From an uncultured Roseburia sp. (GTDB lineage: Bacteria > Bacillota > Clostridia > Lachnospirales > Lachnospiraceae), in NCBI GenBank assembly GCA_900539115.1, contig UQAQ01000004.1:41826-105825 (forward strand): a stretch of 64,000 bases of DNA. The letters are read 5' to 3'. This document shows, one piece after another, positions 43,928-53,370 of the stretch. Position 1 is the first letter of the stretch, and each line of letters opens with the position of its first letter. The position numbers and the translations under genes are program-made. The notes beneath the pieces are model-generated. The model was not told the DNA's origin. It made no database searches and saw only the letters and a list, made by a program, of their open reading frames with translations.

Positions 43928-44938
43928 TTAGAATTTGCCGTTATCAGCAGCTTCCTGAATGGATACAGCTACTGCAACTGTCATACCAACCATAGGGTTG
44001 TTTCCTGCACCGATAAGTCCCATCATTTCTACGTGGGCCGGTACAGAAGAAGATCCTGCAAACTGTGCATCACTGTGCATACGTCCGAGAGTATCTGTCA
44101 TACCGTAAGAAGCCGGGCCTGCAGCCATGTTATCCGGATGAAGTGTACGTCCTGTACCACCACCGGATGCTACAGAAAAGTATTTCTTGCCCTGCTCAAG
44201 GCATTCTTTCTTATAAGTACCTGCTACCGGATGCTGGAAACGTGTAGGATTTGTAGAGTTACCTGTGATAGATACGTCTACGCCCTCTTTGTGCATGATG
44301 GCAACACCTTCCTGAACATCGTTCGCACCATAGCAGTTTACTTTGGAACGAAGTCCATCGGAGTAAGAGATTCTTTCGATTTCTTTTACTGTGTTTGTAT
44401 ATGGATCATACTCTGTCTCAACAAAAGTAAATCCGTTGATACGGGAAATGATCTGTGCAGCATCTTTTCCAAGACCGTTCAGGATAACGCGGAGAGGTTT
44501 TTTACGAACTTTGTTCGCTTTCTCAGCGATACCGATAGCTCCTTCTGCTGCTGCGAATGACTCATGTCCTGCGAGGAAACAGAAGCACTCTGTCTCTTCC
44601 TCAAGAAGCATTTTACCAAGGTTACCATGTCCAAGACCTACTTTACGTGTGTCTGCAACAGAACCCGGGATACAGAAAGCCTGAAGGCCTTCTCCGATGG
44701 CAGCGGCAGCGTCTGCTGCTCTTCTACATCCTTTTTTAATTGCAATTGCTGCTCCTACTGTGTAAGCCCAGCAAGCGTTTTCAAAACAAATTGGCTGAAT
44801 GCCTTTAATCTGGTCGTATACATTTAAGCCAGCATCTTTTGTGATTTTCTCAGCCTCTTCAATGGAGGAGATACCGTACTCATTCAATACGCTATTGATT
44901 TTATCAATTCTTCTTTCATATGATTCAAATAAAGCCAT
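43928..44938 (-). CDS. GGGtGRT protein
   Basis: A 336-residue soluble protein with the eponymous motif SVASGGGTGRTLHPDN near residue 263. It is Gly- and Ala-rich with conserved Cys/His (NACWAYTVGAA, GHGNLGKML, FCFLAGHESFA). This family is widespread in gut Clostridia and always next to a NifU-like partner, but its function is unknown; the partner hints at Fe-S or sulfur chemistry. GGAGG precedes the ATG. It follows the scaffold gene by 20 bases and ends at the terminator 43858-43893. Confidence 0.85.
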   Translation of the reverse strand: MALFESYERRIDKINSVLNEYGISSIEEAEKITKDAGLNVYDQIKGIQPICFENACWAYTVGAAIAIKKGCRRAADAAAAIGEGLQAFCIPGSVADTRKVGLGHGNLGKMLLEEETECFCFLAGHESFAAAEGAIGIAEKANKVRKKPLRVILNGLGKDAAQIISRINGFTFVETEYDPYTNTVKEIERISYSDGLRSKVNCYGANDVQEGVAIMHKEGVDVSITGNSTNPTRFQHPVAGTYKKECLEQGKKYFSVASGGGTGRTLHPDNMAAGPASYGMTDTLGRMHSDAQFAGSSSVPAHVEMMGLIGAGNNPMVGMTVAVAVSIQEAADNGKF

Positions 44939-44958
44939 TATTTCGTTACCTCCTTATA

Positions 44959-45666
44959 TTATTTTGCAACTTCTTCATCGGTTCTTGGGTCGATGAGTTT
45001 CACAGCATCGTCAACACGTCCATACTGACCACATGCTTTTTCGTAAGCTGTATTCGGGTCATCGCCTTTTTTGATGAAGTCAGTCATCTTACCAAGGCTA
45101 ACGAATTTATAACCGATAATCAAATCATTTTCATCGAGAGCGATTGCAGTTACATAACCTTCTGCCATCTCAAGATAGCGAGGTCCTTTTTTCAATGTAC
45201 CATACATGGTACCAACCTGGGAACGAAGTCCTTTTCCAAGATCTTCCAATCCTGCTCCGATTGCCAGTCCGTCTTCCGAGAAAGCACTCTGGGAACGTCC
45301 GTAAACGATCTGAAGGAACAGTTCTCTCATTGCTGTATTGATGGCATCACATACAAGGTCGGTATTCAATGCTTCCATCACAGTACGTCCCGGAAGAATC
45401 TCAGCTGCCATAGCTGCGGAATGAGTCATACCGGAACATCCGATCGTCTCTACCAAAGCTTCCTGGATAATACCTTCTTTTACATTCAAGGTAAGTTTAC
45501 AAGCTCCCTGCTGTGGAGCACACCAGCCTACACCATGTGTAAAACCGGAAATATCTTTTACTTCTTTTGCTTTTACCCATTTTGCTTCTTCTGGAATTGG
45601 GGCACAACCGTGATTAACACCCTGAGCAACCGGGCACATGTTTTCTACTTCTTGTGAATAAATCAT
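44959..45666 (-). CDS. NifU-like iron-sulfur cluster scaffold protein
   Basis: A 235-residue scaffold-type protein. Cys-rich features: MCPVAQGVNHGCAP at the N-terminus, WCAPQQGACKLTLNV, and IGCSGMTHSAAMAAEIL, the last matching the NifU_N Cys context. It is longer than plain IscU (about 130). Together with the GGGtGRT protein it forms a conserved two-gene operon. GGAG precedes the ATG and a strong promoter lies at 45709-45737. Confidence 0.82.
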   Translation of the reverse strand: MIYSQEVENMCPVAQGVNHGCAPIPEEAKWVKAKEVKDISGFTHGVGWCAPQQGACKLTLNVKEGIIQEALVETIGCSGMTHSAAMAAEILPGRTVMEALNTDLVCDAINTAMRELFLQIVYGRSQSAFSEDGLAIGAGLEDLGKGLRSQVGTMYGTLKKGPRYLEMAEGYVTAIALDENDLIIGYKFVSLGKMTDFIKKGDDPNTAYEKACGQYGRVDDAVKLIDPRTDEEVAK

Positions 45667-45708
45667 GTCGATAGAATCTCCTTTCTTTTTGCGTCACATT
45701 CTTACAAA

Positions 45709-45737
45709 AGTGTACAATATTTTTCAATAAATGTCAA
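45709..45737 (-). promoter_or_regulatory. Promoter of the NifU-like/GGGtGRT operon
   Basis: Minus-strand TTGACA (45737-45732), 17-bp spacer, TACACT (45714-45709). Confidence 0.75.
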
Positions 45738-45769
45738 CCTCCCCGAGGATTCGTTGGCACAAAAATTTT

Positions 45770-46441
45770 TTATTCGTGTTTTTTTATCACTTCGTTCTGG
45801 TTTTTATAAATGCTTCTGCCCGGAACATAACCGCGGACGGAGGACAATGGGTATACATTGGAATGGCTTCCGATGACCGTTCCCGGATTCAAAATGCTGC
45901 CACAGCCTACTTCCACAAAACTTCCCAGAATGGCACCCACTTTTTTGCGTCCGGTAGGGATTTTCTTGTCTCCTACGCGGATCTCCACCAATGTTTTGTC
46001 GGATTTTACATTGGAAGTGATCGAACCGGCCCCCATATGTGATTTATACCCCAAAATGGAGTCGCCTACATAATTGTAATGTGGCACCTGAACGCCATCA
46101 AAAAGAATCACATTTTTAAGTTCGGTCGAATTGCCGACGACAGCTCCTTTTCCCACGATCACATTACCACGGATAAACGCACAATGGCGGATCTCCGCTT
46201 CCTCATCAATGATAAGAGGTCCATTCAGGCAGGCGGTCGGCGCAACTGTCGCATTTTTTGCCACCCAGATATCTCCTTCGCGCTTTTCAAAGCGGTCTGC
46301 CGGCAGAGCGGCTCCAATCTTTTTTATGATATCTCCGATGTCCGCAAGCACTTCATATGGATATTCATATGCTGCAATTTGCTCCCATGCAAGGGAAAGA
46401 TGATCTTCAAATAATTGTTTGATTGTAATTTCCTGAGCCAT
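45770..46441 (-). CDS. Left-handed beta-helix acyl/nucleotidyl-transferase-like protein
   Basis: A 223-residue protein resembling the C-terminal part of GlmU-type enzymes. After a helical N-terminus (MAQEITIKQLFEDH), hexapeptide repeats with periodic I/V/G run from residue 75 to 200 (VAKNATVAPTACLNGPLII, VIVGKGAVVGNST, SHMGAGSITSNVK). The MGAGSI and GRKKVGAILGSFVEVGCGS segments match the trimeric LbH acetyltransferase fold. There is no N-terminal pyrophosphorylase domain, so it is not a full GlmU. Start ATG at 46441, two bases after topB, has GGAG upstream. Cell-wall precursor role is likely; the exact substrate is unknown. Confidence 0.8.
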   Translation of the reverse strand: MAQEITIKQLFEDHLSLAWEQIAAYEYPYEVLADIGDIIKKIGAALPADRFEKREGDIWVAKNATVAPTACLNGPLIIDEEAEIRHCAFIRGNVIVGKGAVVGNSTELKNVILFDGVQVPHYNYVGDSILGYKSHMGAGSITSNVKSDKTLVEIRVGDKKIPTGRKKVGAILGSFVEVGCGSILNPGTVIGSHSNVYPLSSVRGYVPGRSIYKNQNEVIKKHE

Positions 46442-46442
46442 T

Positions 46443-48503
46443 TTACTTTTCTCCTTTTTTCTTATTCTTATAGTATACGGCTGCAACCTGGTAATAGGAA
46501 CGAAGCTGCGCAATATTGTTAGTTTGCTTAACCTTTCCTACCTGATTTTTAACAAAGCCGGTCAGTTTGTCCATATATTCATTTTCGCTGATTCCGCCAT
46601 CGGACACGCCGGTGAGACCTTTTTCCCAGCTTGCCGTAAGTTTCGGACTTAACATCGCGGGGATGGAATACCGCACGATACCGCAAACCAGCTCTCCTTT
46701 CAGCGTCGGCGTGATGATCTGCGTCTTTTTATTCAGATCAAGATAGGAAATATTTACTAGTTTTTTCAAAATCTCCGCTCTTGTCGCACTCGTACCGATC
46801 CCGCTTCCTTTGATCATGGCGCGCAGTTCCTCATCTTCGATCAGCTGTCCGGCATTCTCCATTGCAAGGATCATGGAACCGGAGTTATAACGTTTTGGCG
46901 GAGATGTCTCTCCCTCTTTGATCTTCATGTCATGCAAAGACAGCTTCATTCCCTTTTTCAGGGATGGGAGGATCTTCTCCAATGCCGCGCTGTCTGTCTC
47001 CTCTTCGTTTTCAGGATTCTCTTCCTTTTTCTTTTTGGCAAACGAATACTGTGACACCGGTAGAAATCCTTCTTCCACCAAAACCTTTGCAGTCGTCACA
47101 AAATTTTCCATATATGTAGTCTCTTCGGACGGATTTTCCATCATCAGAGAAACATTCATTTTCTGGTATACCGCCGGCGGGTAAAAAATACACAAAAAAC
47201 GCCGTACGATGACTTCATACATTTTGGCACTGAGCGGTTTCAACGACGCCAGCGCGCCCAATCCCTGTCCGGTCGGGATAATGGCATAATGGTCAGTAAT
47301 CTTTTTATCGTCCACATACCTTGTCTTTTCCAGCCCAAGAAAACTCTTTCGCTCCGCGATATCTCTCAGATACGGAAGTACCATCTCATACCCCTGAAGT
47401 CCTTTGAGATTCTTTATGATCTCTTTTGCGACAGCACTGCTCAGCACACGGGCATCCGTTCTCGGATAGGTAACCAGCTTTTTTTCATATAATTCCTGAA
47501 CGATCTGCAATGTCTCGTCCGGACTGATCTTAAACAATTTCGACGACAAGTTCTGTAATTCCGCCAGATTGAAAAGCAATGGGGGATTTTTCTTTTCCTT
47601 CTTCTTTTCTACTTTTTCGACGATTGCCTGCTTTTCTCCCGCCATAAGGGTATCGATCAATTCTTTGGCAAAACTCTCCTCAGTAAATCCATTTTCCTTA
47701 TAGAGTTTTGGAGACTGGAAATATTTGGATTTTTCATTCACGCGCCATTCGCTCTCAAAAAAAGCCGCCTCTTCTTCCTCTGTCTGCTCTCTTCCAAACG
47801 AACCGATCACTCGGTAAAATGGCGTTTTCACAAACTTACGGATCTCCCATTCGCGGCTCACTACCATGCCAAGCACGCAGGTCATCACTCTGCCGACAGA
47901 CACCGATGTCCATTTTTTTCCGGACACATTGTCGTTAAGCCAGCCACCGTATTTGAGTGACAGCGCTCTTGAAAAATTAATTCCCATCAGATAATCTTCT
48001 TTGGCACGCAGATACGCGGACGCGCTCAGATTATCATAAGCGGATAATGGCTTTGCCTCGCGGATTCCACGCAGGATCTCGTCCTCTGTCTGTGAGTCGA
48101 TCCATACACGAAACTTTGCCTTGGTATCCGGCACCGCGGCCATCTGGTCCACCAGACGGTAAATGTACTCTCCTTCGCGTCCGGAGTCGGTGCAGACATA
48201 AATTGCCTCCACATCGTCCCGGTTCAGGAGATTTTTTACCGTTTCAAACTGTTTTTTTACATTTCCAATAACTTCGTATTTATATGTTTCGGGAATAAAC
48301 GGCAGCGTCTCAAATGCCCATTTTGCATAGGCAGGATCGTAACTTTCCGGATAACTCATCGTCACAAGATGACCGACACACCATGTCACGACATGATCGG
48401 ACGATTCGATAAAACCGTCTCCCCGCCGTCCATTTACTTTAAGAACCCTGGCAAATTCCTGTGCCACACTTGGTTTTTCTGCTATAAATAACTTTTTTCC
48501 CAT
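46443..48503 (-). CDS. topB: DNA topoisomerase III
   Basis: A 686-residue type IA topoisomerase. TOPRIM domain at the start (KLFIAEKPSVAQEFARVL and CTDSGREGEYIYRLV), catalytic Tyr in LVTYPRTDAR near residue 344, and the GIGTSATRAEILKKL of TopB near 565. No C-terminal zinc fingers, which is normal for TopB as opposed to TopA. It relaxes and decatenates DNA, often on chromosomes and conjugative elements. It lies 3 bases after the transglutaminase gene, within the long minus-strand run. No conjugation genes are nearby, so a chromosomal role is likely. Confidence 0.94.
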   Translation of the reverse strand: MGKKLFIAEKPSVAQEFARVLKVNGRRGDGFIESSDHVVTWCVGHLVTMSYPESYDPAYAKWAFETLPFIPETYKYEVIGNVKKQFETVKNLLNRDDVEAIYVCTDSGREGEYIYRLVDQMAAVPDTKAKFRVWIDSQTEDEILRGIREAKPLSAYDNLSASAYLRAKEDYLMGINFSRALSLKYGGWLNDNVSGKKWTSVSVGRVMTCVLGMVVSREWEIRKFVKTPFYRVIGSFGREQTEEEEAAFFESEWRVNEKSKYFQSPKLYKENGFTEESFAKELIDTLMAGEKQAIVEKVEKKKEKKNPPLLFNLAELQNLSSKLFKISPDETLQIVQELYEKKLVTYPRTDARVLSSAVAKEIIKNLKGLQGYEMVLPYLRDIAERKSFLGLEKTRYVDDKKITDHYAIIPTGQGLGALASLKPLSAKMYEVIVRRFLCIFYPPAVYQKMNVSLMMENPSEETTYMENFVTTAKVLVEEGFLPVSQYSFAKKKKEENPENEEETDSAALEKILPSLKKGMKLSLHDMKIKEGETSPPKRYNSGSMILAMENAGQLIEDEELRAMIKGSGIGTSATRAEILKKLVNISYLDLNKKTQIITPTLKGELVCGIVRYSIPAMLSPKLTASWEKGLTGVSDGGISENEYMDKLTGFVKNQVGKVKQTNNIAQLRSYYQVAAVYYKNKKKGEK

Positions 48504-48506
48504 GTT

Positions 48507-50651
48507 TTACCTAACTTTCTTCTTTTTATTCATTACCTCATCTACTATACAACATTTCCGTATTTTTTTCCACCCTTTCTGATCTTCGTTTTCAGAAATT
48601 GCAGAAAATACAAAACGCAGATATGTTTCGCACCGCGCAAAATCCTGCTCTGTCATGCTCTCATTGCCATAGCGGGCAGTAAAGCAGCATTTTACGTAGA
48701 ATTCCGTATTTTTCTGAAATTCTGCAAATTTTTTCGATGGAATATATTGCTGCAGTCCCATTTCAAATGCTTCGATCATTTTCTCGTAACTGCCATAGGT
48801 ACAAGGAATCTCCAGTTTAATCATACATTCTTCCCATTCGGAATGCAGCCACAAAAATTTATCCTTCCATTCCTTTTGTTTCCTGAAATCATCAATTTTG
48901 CGCCGATATTCTCTCTTTCGCCTTACCTCTCTGAAAATCAGAATGGCCGCCAGCAGGAACAAAAGCAGGAAAACTCCCAGAACAATTCGTTTCTGAAACC
49001 GGCTGCGTGCCGGCAGATCCGTACTTTTCTTTTGCTTCGGACTGTCTGTCCCTGTCACCTGCGGGGTCTCTTCTTCCACTTGTTCAAAGATTCTTTCCTC
49101 CGGCTCCGGGGTATGTGTCACAACCGGGAGCGGCGTAGGTGTCGCTAAGGGATTGTCTTCCAATGGTCCCATTTCACCGGGCTGTGCGATCACACCGTTT
49201 GTCGCATCAAAGGGATACCAGCCGGCCTCCGGAATATAAATTTCCACCCAGGCATGGGCATTGCGGTCGTACACGGGCGTCCACTTAGTCGGTTTGACAT
49301 AATCACCCCGGATCATATACCCCTGTGCCAGTCGTGCCGGAACTCCAAGCGAGCGAAACATCATGATCGCCGCTGTGGCATAATGGGTACAATACCCGGT
49401 TTTTGTATCAAAAAGAAAGGTCTCCAGTTCCGAACTCCCCCCGCTTTTCCCAGGATGAAGCGTGTAGTGAAACTCCTTTTGGAGAACGGTATGAATTTTC
49501 TCTGCCGCCTTTCCGATCGTACTCTGTACATCAGGGTCCAAGTTCATAGAATTCATCAAATTGTCTTTCATCCAAGGATCCACCGCCAAATAAAGCTGTC
49601 GGATTTTCTGTTTTTCTTCCCCGCTGTATGAAATCTTCTTTTTTCCATACTTTTTTGGCATCTCCTGATCCATGACATACCCATAATAAATATCCTGATC
49701 CGCCGCCTGCTGGATTTCCAAAATCCCCTGCTGAACCATCGCCAATCCCATCGGATCCCCCAGTTTCTGCTTCTCTCCATTCCACTGATCATCCACATAA
49801 TCATTTCCGACAAATCCGCGGAGATATACGATACTGTGACGAAGATCCGTACGGGTATAAATATTCACTGCATTCAATCCTTCGTATTCGATAAAACCGT
49901 CCTTATCATATTTTCCAAAGTCAATTTCCTGTATTTTTTGTTCTTCCTCCTGTCGATTGGAAGCCAGCTGAAATGTCGTATGCATTTGCTCCCGATATTC
50001 GCGGACATAGGGTCTGACTGCCGCCCATCCATTTCCAAATATTGCCACCATCAGAATAATTGCGATAAGTCCTACTGCCAAAACAAATTTTGAAAAAGTC
50101 CCCCGCTTTCCTACGCATAAAAGCAGAAGAAATGACACCCCGTATCCCACGATACTCCATTCTTCCGGGACTCCATCTAACGCAAGCGGAATACAAAACA
50201 GGCAGAGTGATGGCAGTGCCGAAATCCACATTTTTTCTTCCTTTTCATAAAGCCACAGAGATAGAACCGCAATGACACCGGTAATGGCAAACAACGCCAG
50301 TGCTGCATATTCCTCCTGTTTATCAGAAACTACGATCAATCCAAGGGAATAACAATTGTTTGCCAATTTTAACATATGATTTCCGATACTTTGAAATCCG
50401 GATAGAATGAATTTTAAAAACAAAAGAAAAAAAGAAGCACATGCACCCATTGATATCAAAAAGCTGTAATTTTGACGTTTTTTGTCATTGGCTGCCTTGA
50501 TAAAATGATACACTGCATAATATAACAAAACATGAAAAACAATGGGTACCACAAAAAGGAGACTGCGAGTATAATAATCTAACCCACTGGATAAACTTAC
50601 CATACCGCATAAGATCATCCCCGCCAGCGGAAATATTCCTATTTTTTTCAC
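48507..50651 (-). CDS. TgpA-like transmembrane transglutaminase-domain protein
   Basis: A 714-residue membrane protein. Several N-terminal hydrophobic helices (to about residue 215), an extracytoplasmic region, a transglutaminase-like core with Cys in TGYCTHYATAAIMMF (about 420), His in RNAHAWVEIY (about 464) and Asp in YPFDATNG (about 481), then a Thr/Pro linker, a transmembrane helix (IVLGVFLLLFLLAAILIF) and a cytoplasmic DUF4129-like tail. Start: GTG at 50651, 13 bases after the DUF58 stop with AGGGGG upstream; longer frames overlap that gene. It closes the MoxR-DUF58-transglutaminase set, associated with envelope function. Confidence 0.88.
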   Translation of the reverse strand: MKKIGIFPLAGMILCGMVSLSSGLDYYTRSLLFVVPIVFHVLLYYAVYHFIKAANDKKRQNYSFLISMGACASFFLLFLKFILSGFQSIGNHMLKLANNCYSLGLIVVSDKQEEYAALALFAITGVIAVLSLWLYEKEEKMWISALPSLCLFCIPLALDGVPEEWSIVGYGVSFLLLLCVGKRGTFSKFVLAVGLIAIILMVAIFGNGWAAVRPYVREYREQMHTTFQLASNRQEEEQKIQEIDFGKYDKDGFIEYEGLNAVNIYTRTDLRHSIVYLRGFVGNDYVDDQWNGEKQKLGDPMGLAMVQQGILEIQQAADQDIYYGYVMDQEMPKKYGKKKISYSGEEKQKIRQLYLAVDPWMKDNLMNSMNLDPDVQSTIGKAAEKIHTVLQKEFHYTLHPGKSGGSSELETFLFDTKTGYCTHYATAAIMMFRSLGVPARLAQGYMIRGDYVKPTKWTPVYDRNAHAWVEIYIPEAGWYPFDATNGVIAQPGEMGPLEDNPLATPTPLPVVTHTPEPEERIFEQVEEETPQVTGTDSPKQKKSTDLPARSRFQKRIVLGVFLLLFLLAAILIFREVRRKREYRRKIDDFRKQKEWKDKFLWLHSEWEECMIKLEIPCTYGSYEKMIEAFEMGLQQYIPSKKFAEFQKNTEFYVKCCFTARYGNESMTEQDFARCETYLRFVFSAISENEDQKGWKKIRKCCIVDEVMNKKKKVR

Positions 50652-50664
50652 GACACAGTCCCCC

Positions 50665-51732
50665 TTACACGTCCATCCAAACCACTTTTTCTGCACACAA
50701 TTTTTCCGCTGCTTCTTCTGCATTCCCTTGTTTCTTCCGGTCACTGATGAAATATACTCTTGAAAAACAGGCATCCTCAAATCGGCTCGTATACAGATCC
50801 TCCAGCTTTACGCTGTGTTCTCCGATGGAACCGGCAAGTCGATAGAGCGTCTCATGAATATCGAATTTCCATTTCAATTCTTTCCGCTCTAACTGCTCGG
50901 ATTTTCTATTTTCCCATGTTACATACCAATTTCTGTCCTGCTCTTTCATCGCAATACAAAGAGCATAAACAAGTTCCAAGACCCGTTCTGTCTTTTTGTC
51001 ATCCACCTGCTCCAGATCCACAAAAATCCCCACATCACAAGCCACAGGAAAACCATATTGTGGCACCATAAGTTCTCCTGTCTTAATCGTTGCACGCCAA
51101 TCAATTCGGTTTTTTTTATCCCCCGGGCGATATTCGCGAAATCCAAGTAGTTCACTTGGATCATTGCCTTCTTTTCCCTGGATAAATGTATCGCCGTCTC
51201 CCTCACGCTGTGCAGGCAGCGGCTCAACCTGCACCAGTCCTTCCCGGTATTTTGGCATAATAAAAAAAGAATCTGATAAATCTTTGACAAGATTTTTATA
51301 AAACAACGAAAAACCACTGTAAATTGTGATTCTTTCAATGCAAATAGTATACTTTCCGGCATATTTTGTCTGATATGTCATCTCATACTCTTTATCATTT
51401 TCCAAAAAAACAATCTGCTTTTTCCTGGCACATATTTTTCCTTGTGCAGTACAGATCTTATAACGTATGGATAAGCGATTTCCCTGGATGAGCCTACTTC
51501 CATCCTGGAATTCGAACATCCAGCATCTTGCATTTTCCTTTTGACACTTGGCCCCGTCGAGGCGCAATCGAATCCCCATCCGGGAAGCCAAAATAATCGT
51601 AAGAGCAGCATAAATTAACGGAAGCAAGACTATGAGCAGACATAGTAAAAAACCGCTTTGTTTTCCATATAATATTGTAAATACAAAAACTACTCCTACT
51701 GTCAAGATATAAAGAATCCAACTTCGAATCAT
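50665..51732 (-). CDS. DUF58 domain-containing membrane protein
   Basis: A 355-residue protein: two hydrophobic helices in the first 50 residues, then a DUF58 domain with FREYRPGDKKNRIDWRATIKTGELMV near residue 205, the hallmark of the family, and a VWA-like C-terminal half (VGIFVDLE near 245). It sits between MoxR and the transglutaminase, 13 bases after MoxR. The family is thought to form a membrane complex activated by MoxR chaperones. Confidence 0.9.
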   Translation of the reverse strand: MIRSWILYILTVGVVFVFTILYGKQSGFLLCLLIVLLPLIYAALTIILASRMGIRLRLDGAKCQKENARCWMFEFQDGSRLIQGNRLSIRYKICTAQGKICARKKQIVFLENDKEYEMTYQTKYAGKYTICIERITIYSGFSLFYKNLVKDLSDSFFIMPKYREGLVQVEPLPAQREGDGDTFIQGKEGNDPSELLGFREYRPGDKKNRIDWRATIKTGELMVPQYGFPVACDVGIFVDLEQVDDKKTERVLELVYALCIAMKEQDRNWYVTWENRKSEQLERKELKWKFDIHETLYRLAGSIGEHSVKLEDLYTSRFEDACFSRVYFISDRKKQGNAEEAAEKLCAEKVVWMDV

Positions 51733-51745
51733 ATAACTACCACCT

Positions 51746-52666
51746 TTATCGTATCTTTACTTTTGCTAAAATTTCTTCCATCACTTCATTTTTCATATGA
51801 TTTTCCACCTTTGCTTTTGCCGTAAGATATATCCTGTGTTTGGCAATAAATGGAAACGCACAGATTACATCTTCCGGAAATACACAAGTTCGCTCATTCA
51901 TAAATGCAATGGCTTTGCTGATTTCCATCAGGGCAACGGTTCCTCTCGGACTGATTCCCAGCGAAAGCATCGGATGATTTCGCGTCTGTTCTGAAAGAGT
52001 CACCATATAATCATATATTTTTTCATCTACATGTACACACTTCACCTGATGCTGCATTGCCAGCAGTTCGTCCACTGAAACAACCGGTTCTACCCGCTGC
52101 AACGGATTTTCTCCCTGTCGTTCCTGCAATAAAAGGATCTCTTCTTCATGAGAAGGATAGCCTAATGTCAGACAGATCATAAAACGATCCACCTGCGACT
52201 CGGGAAGCAGCTGGGTTCCTACAAATCCTACCGGATTCTGGGTTGCCATCACGACAAACGGTTCCGGTGCCGGATACGCCGTCCCTTCAATCGTTACCTT
52301 TCCTTCTTCCATCACTTCCAAAAGAGCCGACTGCGTCTTGGAAGACGCCCGGTTAATCTCATCTGCCATAAAAAGGTTACACAAAATAACCCCCTTTTGA
52401 TATTCTTTGGTTCCATCCGGATAAATCATCTGAAAGCCCAAAACATCCGATGGCAAAACATCCGAAGTAAACTGCATTCGGTTAGCCTCTAACTGCATAG
52501 TACGGGAAAATGCCATCGTAAGTGTTGTCTTCCCCACTCCCGGTATATCATCCAGCAAAATATGCCCCTTTGCCAGTATTGCCGCCAATATCAGCTTCTT
52601 TTCCTGCTCTTTTCCTTTAATTACCTTCTCAACTTCCTGTAAAATTCTGCTACACTCTTTTTGCAT
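51746..52666 (-). CDS. MoxR-family AAA ATPase
   Basis: A 306-residue AAA+ protein. Walker A LDDIPGVGKTTL (about 35-46), Walker B LFMADEINRASSKTQSALLE (about 105-125), sensor region ATQNPVGFVGTQLLPESQVDRF, and Arg finger area LSLGISPRGTVAL. MoxR ATPases act as chaperones for VWA-type partners such as the DUF58 protein downstream, from which it is separated by 13 bases. It starts 10 bases after ung. Confidence 0.93.
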   Translation of the reverse strand: MQKECSRILQEVEKVIKGKEQEKKLILAAILAKGHILLDDIPGVGKTTLTMAFSRTMQLEANRMQFTSDVLPSDVLGFQMIYPDGTKEYQKGVILCNLFMADEINRASSKTQSALLEVMEEGKVTIEGTAYPAPEPFVVMATQNPVGFVGTQLLPESQVDRFMICLTLGYPSHEEEILLLQERQGENPLQRVEPVVSVDELLAMQHQVKCVHVDEKIYDYMVTLSEQTRNHPMLSLGISPRGTVALMEISKAIAFMNERTCVFPEDVICAFPFIAKHRIYLTAKAKVENHMKNEVMEEILAKVKIR

Positions 52667-52676
52667 ATCGTTCCCC

Positions 52677-53351
52677 CTATTTATTTGTTATCTGCCAATC
52701 AATCGGTGTCTCCCCATGAGCTTCCAAAAATTCATTTGTCTGGCTGAACGGCTTACTTCCAAAAAAGCCGCGGTATGCAGACAATGGGCTTGGATGTGGT
52801 GCTTTTAAGATCAGATGCTTTGGATTATTGAGCATCTTTGCCTTTTCCTGTGCCGGCTTTCCCCACAAAATGAACACGATTGGCCGGTCAATCTCATTTA
52901 CTTTCTTTATTACGGCATCCGTAAACTGTTCCCAGCCAACGCCGCGGTGTGACATAGCACGATGTGCCTGCACCGTAAGTACGGTGTTTAGCAAAAGTAC
53001 ACCCTGCTCTGCCCATTGTTCCAGATTGCCATGATTTGGAATATAGCATCCCAGATCATCGTGAAGTTCTTTATAAATATTAACAAGCGACGGCGGAATC
53101 TCCACCCCCGGTTTTACGGAAAAACTGAGTCCGTGTGCCTGTCCGGTATTGTGATAAGGATCTTGTCCTAAAATTACCACTTTTACCTTTTCAAAAGGAG
53201 TCAGATGAAAGGCATTGAACAACTCTTCCGCTGGCGGATACACAGGCACTTTACTATACTGTTCCTTTACAAATAAAAATAATTTCTGATAATATTCCTT
53301 ATGAAATTCTTCTGACAACTGCTCCTGCCATTGTCCTGTTAATCCAGCCAT
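52677..53351 (-). CDS. ung: Uracil-DNA glycosylase
   Basis: A 224-residue family-1 enzyme that removes uracil from DNA. Water-activating loop VVILGQDPYHNTGQAHGLSFSV with Asp64 and His67, and the Leu-intercalation loop KAPHPSPLSAYRGF (His near 187). Length is typical. It follows hisF by 19 bases on the same strand. Confidence 0.96.
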   Translation of the reverse strand: MAGLTGQWQEQLSEEFHKEYYQKLFLFVKEQYSKVPVYPPAEELFNAFHLTPFEKVKVVILGQDPYHNTGQAHGLSFSVKPGVEIPPSLVNIYKELHDDLGCYIPNHGNLEQWAEQGVLLLNTVLTVQAHRAMSHRGVGWEQFTDAVIKKVNEIDRPIVFILWGKPAQEKAKMLNNPKHLILKAPHPSPLSAYRGFFGSKPFSQTNEFLEAHGETPIDWQITNK

Positions 53352-53370
53352 ACTCTTTCCTCCGCATTTC

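Noticed and set aside
46443..48503. topB as a marker of a conjugative element
   Set aside because: No relaxase, type IV secretion or integrase genes nearby; it sits in a housekeeping run.
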